From Ottowia sp. (GTDB lineage Bacteria > Pseudomonadota > Gammaproteobacteria > Burkholderiales > Burkholderiaceae_C), in contig JALOAS010000084.1 of the NCBI GenBank assembly GCA_023228705.1, positions 1 to 13,885 on the forward strand: a stretch of 13,885 nucleotides of DNA, written 5' to 3'. Shown piece after piece: positions 6,947 through 13,885 of the stretch (positions are counted from its first letter, which is position 1; the number at the start of each line of letters is the position of its first letter). The translations under genes and the position numbers were made by a program. The notes under the pieces were generated by a model, which was not told the origin of the DNA, did not search any database, and saw only the letters and a program-made list of their open reading frames with translations.

Positions 6947-8112
6947 CGGTGGCCCCGGGCGAACTTCAGGAAGCCCGCGCAGCGCTTGCCGCGACCGTGG
7001 AGCGCTTTGCACGGACCGAAATCGCGCCATACGCGAGCGACTGGGATGAAGCAGGCGAATTCCCGCGCACGCTCTACCGCCGTGCCGGCGAGCTGGGCCT
7101 GTTGGGCGTGGGTTATCCGGAGGCATTGGGCGGCAGCGGCGCCGAGGCGCAGTTCACGCTGCGCATGGTCATGACGCGTGCTTTTTGCCGCCATGGCACC
7201 TCGGGTGGGGTGCATGCCAGCCTGTTCTCGCACAGCATCGGCACGCCGCCGGTGGTGCTGCTGGCCAGCGACGAAGTCAAGCAGGAGGTGGTGCCGCCCG
7301 TGCTGGCGGGGGAACAAATCTCGGCGCTGGGCATCACCGAGCCGGGTGGCGGCTCGGACGTGGCGGCCATCCGCACCACGGCGCGGCGCGAGGGTGACGA
7401 GTATGTCGTCACCGGCGAAAAAACGTTTATCACTTCGGGCATGCGCGCCGACTGGATCACCCTGGCCGTGCGCACCGATCCGGAGGTGCGCGGCGCCGGC
7501 GGCCTGAGTTTGCTGTTGGTGCCCGGCGACAGCAAGGGGCTGCGGCGATCCAGGCTGAAAAAGATGGGCTGGTGGGCGTCGGACACGGCGCACCTGACCT
7601 TTGACAACATGCGCGTGCCCGCGCGCTACCTGCTCGGCGAGGAGAACAAGGGTTTTTTGGCCGTCATGCACAACTTCAACAGCGAGCGCTTTGGCATTGC
7701 CGCGAGCACGCTGGGTTTTGCCGAGGCCTGCTTTGACGAGGCGCTGGCCTGGGCGCAGCAGCGCAAGACCTTTGGCCGGACGCTGGTCGAGCACCAGGTG
7801 GTGCGCCACAAGCTGGTGGACATGCAACAGCGCATCCGTGCCACCTCGGCCTGGCTGGAAGAACTGGCGGCGCGTGCCGACGCCGGCGATACCGGTCCGG
7901 ATTGGGTCGGCGCCGTGTCCATGCTCAAGAACCAGGCCACGCAAACCATGCAGTTTTGCGCCAGCGAGGGCGTGCAGATCCTGGGCGGCATGGGCTACAT
8001 GCGCGGCACCGTTTGCGAGCGCATCTACCGCGAAGTGAAAGTGCTGACCATAGGCGGCGGTACCGAAGAAATCATGAAGGAACTGGCGGCGCGGCAATGG
8101 GGCATTGCCTGA
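6943..8112 (+). CDS. acyl-CoA dehydrogenase (second in the cluster)
   Basis: FAD-dependent acyl-CoA dehydrogenase of 389 residues, a paralogue of the enzyme encoded at 3545-4723. Motifs include GELGLLGVGYPEALGGSG, GITEPGGGSDVAAIRT, GEKTFITSG, WAQQRKTFGRTLVEHQ and QILGGMGYMRGTVCERIYRE. The usual C-terminal catalytic Glu is replaced (LTIGGGTEEIM). Glu248 in FNSERFG stands at the isovaleryl-CoA-dehydrogenase-type position, as in the first enzyme. The ATG overlaps the biotin carboxylase stop (ATGA), so the two are probably translationally coupled. It may act on a different chain length, for example a product after shortening of the first substrate; this is inference. Confidence 0.88.
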   Translation: MTVAPGELQEARAALAATVERFARTEIAPYASDWDEAGEFPRTLYRRAGELGLLGVGYPEALGGSGAEAQFTLRMVMTRAFCRHGTSGGVHASLFSHSIGTPPVVLLASDEVKQEVVPPVLAGEQISALGITEPGGGSDVAAIRTTARREGDEYVVTGEKTFITSGMRADWITLAVRTDPEVRGAGGLSLLLVPGDSKGLRRSRLKKMGWWASDTAHLTFDNMRVPARYLLGEENKGFLAVMHNFNSERFGIAASTLGFAEACFDEALAWAQQRKTFGRTLVEHQVVRHKLVDMQQRIRATSAWLEELAARADAGDTGPDWVGAVSMLKNQATQTMQFCASEGVQILGGMGYMRGTVCERIYREVKVLTIGGGTEEIMKELAARQWGIA

Positions 8113-8142
8113 CCACGCACCTGCCTGCAACGAAGAACGACC

Positions 8143-8802
8143 ATGCATCTTTACCACTGCGTTGACGCCCGCTCCTTTCGTCCCCTGTGGACGCTGGAGG
8201 AGATGGGACTTGACTACCAGCTCACGGTGCTGCCATTTCCGCCGCGCGTGCATGCCAAGGACTACAAGCAGGTCAATCCGCTGGGCACGATCCCGTTTTT
8301 TGAGGATGGCGCCACGCGCATGACCGAATCCAGCGCCATCTGCCACTATCTGGCCACGCGCCATGGACCGAGCCCGTTGGCGCTGCACTCCGACGACGAC
8401 GATTACGGCAGCTTCCTCAACTGGACCTATTTTTCCGACGCGACGCTCACGTTCCCGCAAACGCTGGTGTTGCGCTACGCCCGGTTCGAACCCGAAGAGC
8501 GGCGCCAGCCGCAGGTGGCCGATGACTACTCCCGGTGGTTCCTGGGGCGCCTGCGTGCGGTTGAAAGCGCGCTGGACGATCGGCAATGGCTTTGCGCCGG
8601 GCGCTTTACCGTGGCCGACATCACCATTGGCTATGCACTGCAGTTGGCAAGCATGCTCAAGCTGGACCGGCAATTTGGACCCAACGTGGCTGCCTATTGG
8701 CAGCGGTTGCAAGAGCGTGAAGGTTTCCGGCGCGCCAAGCACGCGCAGCAAACAGGGGCTGAAAAAGCCGGTGTGCTCAGACAAATCCCGAATGCCTCCT
8801 GA
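8143..8802 (+). CDS. glutathione S-transferase family protein
   Basis: Cytosolic-type glutathione transferase of 219 residues. The thioredoxin-like N-terminal domain (about 1-80) carries a Ser/Arg motif, ARSFRPLW, with Ser11 the likely glutathione-activating residue. It also has the cis-proline region NPLGTIPFFED and the glutathione-contacting MTESSAICHYLA. The helical C-terminal domain includes FTVADITIGYAL, the conserved N-capping region of the family. It lies 30 nt after the dehydrogenase gene and 40 nt before the hydratase gene on the same strand, so it is probably co-transcribed. A glutathione transferase is not part of the classical atu pathway as I know it. It may scavenge reactive enoyl or enal intermediates or perform a specific glutathione step; the substrate cannot be read from the sequence. 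Confidence 0.88.
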   Translation: MHLYHCVDARSFRPLWTLEEMGLDYQLTVLPFPPRVHAKDYKQVNPLGTIPFFEDGATRMTESSAICHYLATRHGPSPLALHSDDDDYGSFLNWTYFSDATLTFPQTLVLRYARFEPEERRQPQVADDYSRWFLGRLRAVESALDDRQWLCAGRFTVADITIGYALQLASMLKLDRQFGPNVAAYWQRLQEREGFRRAKHAQQTGAEKAGVLRQIPNAS

Positions 8803-8842
8803 TGCGCGAGCGCACGGTGGCCAGACAAAGAGAACCCATGCC

Positions 8843-9631
8843 ATGAATGCACCAACCGACAAGCCGACGAACGATCTGCTGACACGCCAGGCCGACGGCG
8901 TCCTGTGGCTCACCATCAACCGCGAGGCACGCCGCAACGCCATGAGCCCGGCCGTCATCGAAGGCATCAGCGGCGCGCTGCAGCGTGCGCGCAATGATCG
9001 CAGCCTGCGTGCCATCGTGCTCACCGGCGTGGGTGAGCGCGCCTTTTGTGCCGGCGCCGACCTGGCCACCGGCAAGTCGTTCAAGTTCGACTACTCCGAG
9101 CCGGAACAGGCCTTTGCCAACCTGATCCGCCTGGCGCGGGGCACGCACGTGCCGCTGATAGCCCGCGTCAACGGCGCCTGCGTGGCCGGCGGCATGGGGC
9201 TGCTGGCCATGTGCGACCTGGCCGTGGCGGCGCCGCACGCCCGCTTTGGCCTGCCCGAAGTCAAGATCGGCGTGTTCCCGGCACAGGTGCTGGCGGTGCT
9301 GCAGGGCCTGATTGGCCGGCGCATGCTGACCGAGCTGTGCATCACCGGCGAGATGATCGATGCGCAAAAGGCGCTGGCCTGCGGCCTCGTCAACGCCGTG
9401 GCCGATGACCTGGACGCCGGCGTGCAGGCGCTGCTCGATCGCATCACCGACAAGTCCCCGGCGGCCATTCGCCGTGGCCTTTATCTCATGCAGCATGCCC
9501 AGGACATGACCTTTGAGCAGAGCATGGCGTTTGTCGAGGGCCAGATCGGCCTGTTTGCCCTGACCGAAGACGCTGCCGAAGGCCAGGCGGCCTTCCGCGA
9601 AAAGCGCAAGCCCGAGTGGAGTGGACGATGA
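8843..9631 (+). CDS. enoyl-CoA hydratase/isomerase family protein (AtuE-like position)
   Basis: Crotonase-fold protein of 262 residues. CAGADLATG and NGACVAGGMGLLAMCDLAVA form the CoA-binding and oxyanion region. Both acidic residues of true hydratases appear present: Glu139 in FGLPEVKIGVFP and Glu164 in MLTELCITGE, matching the Glu144/Glu164 pair of rat crotonase. Hydration of an enoyl-CoA is therefore more likely than isomerisation only. In an Atu-type pathway it would hydrate the carboxylated isohexenyl-glutaconyl-CoA. ATG 8843 is chosen because MNAPTDKP leads directly into the domain; the frame is open further upstream inside the glutathione transferase gene, but that part is a shadow. 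The stop overlaps the next ATG by 4 nt. Confidence 0.88.
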   Translation: MNAPTDKPTNDLLTRQADGVLWLTINREARRNAMSPAVIEGISGALQRARNDRSLRAIVLTGVGERAFCAGADLATGKSFKFDYSEPEQAFANLIRLARGTHVPLIARVNGACVAGGMGLLAMCDLAVAAPHARFGLPEVKIGVFPAQVLAVLQGLIGRRMLTELCITGEMIDAQKALACGLVNAVADDLDAGVQALLDRITDKSPAAIRRGLYLMQHAQDMTFEQSMAFVEGQIGLFALTEDAAEGQAAFREKRKPEWSGR

Positions 9632-11439
9632 GCCAAGATAAAGTGATCCGCATCGGCGGCGCCTCCGGCTTCTGGGGTGACTCCAGCGTGGGCGCGCCGC
9701 AGCTGGTGCACAGCGGCCAGGTCAACTACCTGGCCTTTGACTACCTGGCCGAGCTCACCATGTCGGTGCTGGCGGCCGCGCGCATGAAGCGCCCGGAGCT
9801 GGGCTACGCCACCGACTTTGTCACCGTCACCATGAACTCCCTGCTCGCAGACATCGTGGACGGGGGCATCAAGGTCGTCAGCAACGCCGGCGGCGTCAAC
9901 CCCGACGGCTGCGCCCAGGCGCTGCGCCAGATCGCCGAAGAGCAGGGCATAGACGTCAGGATCGCCACCGTCAGCGGCGACGACGTCATGCCGCTGCTGC
10001 CGGCGCTGCGCGCGCATCAGCCACCGATTGCGGAGCTGCAAAGCGGCGCGCCGCTGCCCGACAAAATCGTCACCGCCAACGCCTACCTGTGCGCCCTGCC
10101 GGTCAAGGCCGCGCTGGACGCAGGCGCGCACATCGTCATCACCGGGCGCTGCGTGGACTCGGCCGTCACGCTGGGCATCCTCATGCATGAATTTGGCTGG
10201 CAGCCGGGCGACCTGGACCAGCTTGCCGGCGGGAGTCTTGCCGGCCACATCATCGAATGCGGCTGCCAGGCCACCGGTGGCCTGCACACCGACTGGCAGG
10301 ACGTTCCCGACTGGGCGCACATCGGCTACCCCATCGTTGAGTGCCGCGCCGACGGCAGCTTTGACGTCACCAAGCCCAAGGGCACCGGCGGCCTCATTGC
10401 CCCGCAGTGCGTGGCCGAGCAGATGCTCTATGAAATCCACGACCCCGCTGCCTACCTGCTGCCCGACGTGGTCTGCGACTTCACGCAGGTGCGCATCACC
10501 CAGGCCGATCCCGAGCGGGTGCACGTGAAGGGCGCACGCGGCCTGCCGCCGCCCAGCCAGTACAAAGTCTCGGCCACCTATCTGGACGGCTACAGGGTCT
10601 CGGCGCAGTTGACCATCGTCGGCATGGACGCTGCCGCCAAGGCGCAGCGCACGGGGGAGGCCATCCTCGAGCGCGTGGGTGAATTGTTGCAGCAGCAGGG
10701 CCTGCAGCCGTTTGCGCGAACGCTCATCGAAATCCTGGGCGCAGAGAGTTGCTACGGCCCGCTGGCTGCAGACGGCGCGCTGCAAACGCGCGAAGCCATC
10801 CTGCGCCTGACCGCCTGCCACCCGGACAGGGCGGCGCTGCAACTGCTGGCGCGCGAAGTGGCGCCGGCCGGCACCTCCTGGTCGCCGGGCACAACCGGCG
10901 CCGGTGGCCGCGCACGCCCCGCGCCGCTCATCCGCCAGTACGCGTTCCTGATCGACAAGACGCAGCTCACGCCCAGCGTGCAGCTCGATGGCCAGGCCAT
11001 AGCGGTTCCCGATGCCGGCACAGCCGTGCCCGCGCCTGCAACGGCACCTGCGCCCGTACCGGCGCAGCCCACCGAAGAGCCGACCGGCGAGACCGTCACG
11101 GTGCCGCTCATCCGCCTGGCCTGGGCGCGCTCGGGCGACAAGGGCGACATCTCCAACATCGGCGTCATTGCCCGCAAGCCCGAATGGCTGCCGCTGCTGC
11201 GCGCGCAGCTCACGCCCGAGGCAGTCAGGAAACACCTGGCGCATCTGGTCAAGGGTGGCGTGGTGCGCCATGAAGTGCCTGGCATCCATGCGTTCAACTT
11301 TGTCTGCAGTCAAGCGCTGGATGGGGGCGGCATGGCCTCGCTGCGCAACGACCCGCTGGGCAAGGGCATGGGGCAGATCCTGCTGGCGATGCCGGTGACG
11401 GTGCCCGTGCGCTGGTTTGCAAATACACCCGACGGGTGA
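9628..11439 (+). CDS. atuA: AtuA-family protein (DUF1446 plus C-terminal AtuA-like domain)
   Basis: Protein of 603 residues with the acyclic-terpene-utilisation AtuA domain (DUF1446). It begins at VIRIGGASGFWGDSS and includes VNYLAFDYLAELTMSVLAAA, SNAGGVNPDGC and GRCVDSAVTLGILMHEFGW. A Pro/Ala-rich linker (about residues 460-487) leads to a compact C-terminal domain (about 488-603) with WARSGDKGDISNIGVIAR and GIHAFNFVCSQALDGGG. The biochemical role is not settled; AtuA is needed for citronellol/geraniol use in Pseudomonas and has been considered for a late step after carboxylation. This family is the best single marker that the gene set belongs to the Atu type. ATG 9628 is chosen over GTG 9616 because it has GGAG at 9618-9621 and overlaps the hydratase stop (ATGA). 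Confidence 0.9.
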   Translation: MSQDKVIRIGGASGFWGDSSVGAPQLVHSGQVNYLAFDYLAELTMSVLAAARMKRPELGYATDFVTVTMNSLLADIVDGGIKVVSNAGGVNPDGCAQALRQIAEEQGIDVRIATVSGDDVMPLLPALRAHQPPIAELQSGAPLPDKIVTANAYLCALPVKAALDAGAHIVITGRCVDSAVTLGILMHEFGWQPGDLDQLAGGSLAGHIIECGCQATGGLHTDWQDVPDWAHIGYPIVECRADGSFDVTKPKGTGGLIAPQCVAEQMLYEIHDPAAYLLPDVVCDFTQVRITQADPERVHVKGARGLPPPSQYKVSATYLDGYRVSAQLTIVGMDAAAKAQRTGEAILERVGELLQQQGLQPFARTLIEILGAESCYGPLAADGALQTREAILRLTACHPDRAALQLLAREVAPAGTSWSPGTTGAGGRARPAPLIRQYAFLIDKTQLTPSVQLDGQAIAVPDAGTAVPAPATAPAPVPAQPTEEPTGETVTVPLIRLAWARSGDKGDISNIGVIARKPEWLPLLRAQLTPEAVRKHLAHLVKGGVVRHEVPGIHAFNFVCSQALDGGGMASLRNDPLGKGMGQILLAMPVTVPVRWFANTPDG

Positions 11440-11480
11440 CGCGGGCGTTGCGTTCAGACACCACTTGAGGAGACCTCGCC

Positions 11481-13061
11481 ATGTACAGCAGTTCCACGTA
11501 TCCCGCTTTGCTCCAGGACGTTTGCACAGACCATGGCACGCGGGGTTTTCTGCACGCCACATCAGCAACGCGTGGCGAGATCGAAGTCACGTTTGCCGAC
11601 CTGGAGCGGCGCAGCCGCCAGGTGGCTGCCGGCCTGCTCAAGCTCGGGCTGCAGCACGGCGACCGCATCGCGATTGCTGCGCCCAACATGGTCGAGTGGA
11701 TAGAGCTCTTCTTTGGCGCCGTCCGCGTCGGGCTCATTGTCGTCACGCTCAATCCGCGCTACCGGGAAAGCGAGCTGGACTACATGATCAACCAGTCGGG
11801 CGCACGCATGGTGGTCAGCTCGGCCCGTTTGCCGGGCTTTGATTTTGAAGCTTTTTATGCAGGTTTTCGCGAGCGGATTCCGACGGCCGAGCATTTCATT
11901 TTCCTGGACGCAACCCGGCCGGAAGACGATTTCGAGCGCTTGCCTGCCCAAGACAGCGACGTCGATATCACACGGCGCGAGCAGGCGGTCAGGCCAAGCG
12001 ACCCGGCCGTCATCCTCTACACCAGCGGTACCACCGGCCAGCCCAAGGGCGCAACGCTCACGCATCGCAGCCTGCTGGCTTCGGGCCGCGCGCAGGTGGC
12101 CAACTACCCGGGCCTGTCGGAAAACGACGTGTACCTCGGCCTCATGCCGATGAACCACGTGGGAGGCCTCACCTGCACCATCACGTCGGCCATGCTGACG
12201 GGCGCCAAGGTGGTCTTGCAGCAGGCGTTTTCACCGTCGGGCGCGCTGCGGGCGCTGGATGCGCATGGCGTCACGCTGTTTGCGGGCGTGCCCACCATGT
12301 GGATGCTCATGCTTGCCGATCCGCTGATCAAGGATGTGGCCAAAGACGTTGTGCGTTACATCATTATCGGCGGCTCCAACGTCGAGCCCACGCTGGCGCG
12401 CCAGATTGCCGCCACCTTCCCAAACGCCGCGCTGACCAACCTGTATGGGCAGTCCGAAGCCTCGGGCGCCACGGTCATCTCGCCCACCACCGACTCGCTG
12501 GAGAACATTGCGCGCAGCATCGGCCTGCCGCTGCAGGGCGTGCAAGCACGAGTGGTTGGACCCGGTGGCAGCGTGCTCGCGGCGGGAGAAGAAGGCGAGC
12601 TGCAACTGCGCGGTGAAAGCGTGGCGGCCGGCTACTGGGACATGCCCGAGCAAACGGCAGAGACCTTCCAGGCCGACGGCTGGCTTGCCACGGGCGACAT
12701 GGTCAAGCAGGAGGCCGACGGCCACGTCGTGCTTCTGGGGCGCAAGAAGGAGATGTTCCTGCAAGGCGGCTACAACGTCTATCCGGTCGAGGTGGAAAAC
12801 GTCCTGACCTCGCATCCGGCCGTGGCCATGGCCGCGGGCATAGGCGTGCCCGACCCGGTGCTGGGCGAGGTGGGACGCTACTACATCACCTTGCGGTCCG
12901 GCCACGAGGTCACCGCCGAGGCGCTGATTGAGTTTTGCAAGCAAAAGCTTGCTGATTACAAGGTGCCGCGGCAGATCGTGCTGGCCGACGAGTTGCCGAC
13001 CACGCCCGCCGGCAAGATCGCCAAGGCGGTCTTGCGCCAAAGTTACAAGGCCAACCCATGA
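11481..13061 (+). CDS. AMP-forming acyl-CoA synthetase (long/medium-chain fatty acid:CoA ligase family)
   Basis: Activates a carboxylic acid to its CoA ester through an acyl-AMP intermediate. The 526-residue protein has the ATP/AMP-binding loop LYTSGTTGQPKG (Thr181), NLYGQSEASG (acyl/adenine pocket), GWLATGDMVKQEADG (ribose-binding Asp), GRKKEMFLQGGYNVYPVEVE (hinge) and the catalytic lysine in PAGKIAKAVLR (Lys512). The start ATG 11481 is preceded by GAGGAG (11467-11472). It follows the AtuA gene after 41 nt without an evident promoter. In position and type it corresponds to AtuH of Pseudomonas and would activate the terpenoid or branched acid at the start of the pathway. The substrate is inferred from context only. 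Confidence 0.9.
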   Translation: MYSSSTYPALLQDVCTDHGTRGFLHATSATRGEIEVTFADLERRSRQVAAGLLKLGLQHGDRIAIAAPNMVEWIELFFGAVRVGLIVVTLNPRYRESELDYMINQSGARMVVSSARLPGFDFEAFYAGFRERIPTAEHFIFLDATRPEDDFERLPAQDSDVDITRREQAVRPSDPAVILYTSGTTGQPKGATLTHRSLLASGRAQVANYPGLSENDVYLGLMPMNHVGGLTCTITSAMLTGAKVVLQQAFSPSGALRALDAHGVTLFAGVPTMWMLMLADPLIKDVAKDVVRYIIIGGSNVEPTLARQIAATFPNAALTNLYGQSEASGATVISPTTDSLENIARSIGLPLQGVQARVVGPGGSVLAAGEEGELQLRGESVAAGYWDMPEQTAETFQADGWLATGDMVKQEADGHVVLLGRKKEMFLQGGYNVYPVEVENVLTSHPAVAMAAGIGVPDPVLGEVGRYYITLRSGHEVTAEALIEFCKQKLADYKVPRQIVLADELPTTPAGKIAKAVLRQSYKANP

Positions 13062-13071
13062 AATGGAAACA

Positions 13072-13885
13072 ATGAACGTTCAATTTGATTTTTCCGGCCG
13101 CCACGTCATGGTGTTTGGCGGCACCACCGGCATCAACCTGGGCATTGCGCGGGGTTATGCCGCAGCCGGCGCCAATGTCAGCGTTGCCAGTCGCAAGCAG
13201 GCCAACGTCGATGCCGCGGTGGCCGAGCTGGGTGACGGCGCTTTTGGCATGACCGCCGATGTGCGTGACGACCGGAGCGTGGCAGCCGCGCTGGCGCAGG
13301 CGGTGGCCAGGCACGGGCCCATAGATGTGCTTGTCTCCGGGGCCGCGGGCAACTTCCTGGCCGACGTCAACAGCATGTCGTCCAATGCGTTCAAGGTGGT
13401 CATAGACATAGACCTTGTCGGCAGCTTTCACGTGGCGCGCCAGGCGTACGAGCACCTGCGCAAGCCCGGTGCCAGCGTCATTTTCATCAGCGCGCCCCAG
13501 GGCGTGGTGCCGGTGCCCTATCAGGCGCACGTGTGCGCGGCCAAGGCAGGCATTGATCAGTTCACCCGCGTGCTCGCGCTGGAATGGAGCAGTGCGGGCG
13601 TGCGCGTCAACGCCATCTCGCCAGGCCCGATCGCCGACACCGAGGGCATGCGTCGCCTTGCGCCGCAGGGCGCGGACGGCGACGCGCAGGTGCGCGCCAT
13701 GGTGCCACTGGGGCGCATGGGGACCACGCAGGACATCGCGAACCCGGCCATGTTCCTGGGCTCAGAGCTTGAGAATGAATTGATCGCGCCCGAGAGGATC
13801 GCCCAAACCCGTCCAATCAAGACGCAAAGCGCAGGCATGGCCCGTGCCATGGCGAGCATTTGCAACGCGGAGTGGGCGGGTTTGG
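13072..13885 (+). CDS. SDR-family oxidoreductase, 2,4-dienoyl-CoA-reductase-like, C-terminus disrupted and open at window edge
   Basis: Short-chain dehydrogenase/reductase with the Rossmann motif GGTTGINLGIA (about residues 16-26), SGAAGNF, and AHVCAAKAG with the active-site Lys158. The position four residues before that lysine, normally Tyr, is Val154; a Tyr occurs at 150. This pattern and PGPIADTEGMRRL match the 2,4-dienoyl-CoA reductase branch of the family (DECR type). Similarity ends at FLGSEL (about residue 233, nt 13770). Relatives continue for some 20-25 residues with a VDGG-type end, whereas here the frame runs on without a stop into unrelated, palindromic DNA. A simple frameshift is unlikely because the missing end is not visible in another frame. 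The protein is therefore probably damaged or has a replaced tail. ATG 13063 is an alternative in-frame start. It lies just after the ligase stop. Confidence 0.8.
   Translation, partial: MNVQFDFSGRHVMVFGGTTGINLGIARGYAAAGANVSVASRKQANVDAAVAELGDGAFGMTADVRDDRSVAAALAQAVARHGPIDVLVSGAAGNFLADVNSMSSNAFKVVIDIDLVGSFHVARQAYEHLRKPGASVIFISAPQGVVPVPYQAHVCAAKAGIDQFTRVLALEWSSAGVRVNAISPGPIADTEGMRRLAPQGADGDAQVRAMVPLGRMGTTQDIANPAMFLGSELENELIAPERIAQTRPIKTQSAGMARAMASICNAEWAGL
13801..13885. repeat. imperfect palindromic element at right edge
   Basis: The outer arms CCAAACCCGTCC (13803-13814) and GGGCGGGTTTGG (13874-13885) are inverted copies with one mismatch. The centre is a perfect hairpin, CATGGC-CCGT-GCCATG (13836-13851), and the sequence between is partly symmetric (for example GCAAAG against CATTTGC). 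The whole could fold as one long hairpin, like a REP or MITE-type repeat. The window ends at the outer arm, so the true limit is unknown. It follows directly after the point where the SDR loses its homology. Confidence 0.6.

Noticed and set aside
8803..8814. Small inverted repeat TGCGC-GA-GCGCA after the glutathione transferase stop, as a terminator
   Set aside because: The loop is only 2 nt, the stem is short, and no T-run follows.
8363..8842. Upstream extension of the hydratase frame by 160 codons
   Set aside because: It lies inside the intact glutathione transferase gene in another frame and shows no domain.
13771..13885. Simple frameshift at the end of the SDR gene
   Set aside because: The other frames do not contain a VDGG-like C-terminus and soon meet stops, so replacement of the end is more likely than an indel.

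Overview
The window is GC-rich, densely coded DNA. Every supported gene lies on the + strand, with 4-nt ATGA overlaps between several neighbours. Protein style and codon use suggest a betaproteobacterium of the Burkholderiales, probably Comamonadaceae; this is inference, as no rRNA or marker gene is present.

Layout. Left edge: about 105 nt with no gene I can support, then a broken zinc-type alcohol dehydrogenase/quinone reductase (106-1095) with a small deletion and two frame changes. Next come a short promoter/operator region with a perfect inverted repeat (1161-1176) and a TetR-family regulator (1204-1854). After that runs one long catabolic gene set: carboxyltransferase subunit of an acyl-CoA carboxylase (1915-3531), acyl-CoA dehydrogenase (3545-4723), a 113-bp tandem repeat carrying two 38-codon mini-ORFs (4738-4967), biotin carboxylase/biotin carrier subunit (4964-6946), a second acyl-CoA dehydrogenase (6943-8112), a glutathione S-transferase (8143-8802), an enoyl-CoA hydratase (8843-9631), an AtuA-type protein (9628-11439), an acyl-CoA synthetase (11481-13061) and a 2,4-dienoyl-CoA-reductase-like SDR (from 13072). 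The SDR loses its normal C-terminus near 13770 and runs into an imperfect palindrome at the right edge.

Function. A two-subunit carboxylase, an AtuD-like dehydrogenase, an enoyl-CoA hydratase, an AMP-forming ligase, a TetR regulator and above all an AtuA protein together match the Atu (acyclic terpene utilisation) pathway known from Pseudomonas. There, citronellol/geraniol-type acids are activated to CoA esters, dehydrogenated, carboxylated at the beta-methyl branch, hydrated and cleaved. Here the ligase would activate the acid, the dehydrogenases introduce double bonds, the carboxylase act on a beta-methyl enoyl-CoA, the hydratase add water, and the SDR reduce or oxidise an intermediate. No HMG-CoA-lyase-like gene is present. 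The second dehydrogenase and the glutathione transferase are not part of the Pseudomonas atu cluster as I know it, so the substrate could be a different branched acid.

The most unusual feature is the start of the biotin carboxylase gene. A hairpin-rich element sits behind the original start codon, the first 27 bases of the gene are repeated after it, and the whole unit occurs twice. The result is a chain of three reading frames joined by GTGA stop/start overlaps, with the intact gene last. Together with the broken dehydrogenase and the damaged SDR end, this suggests a genome shaped by small repeats and gene decay.
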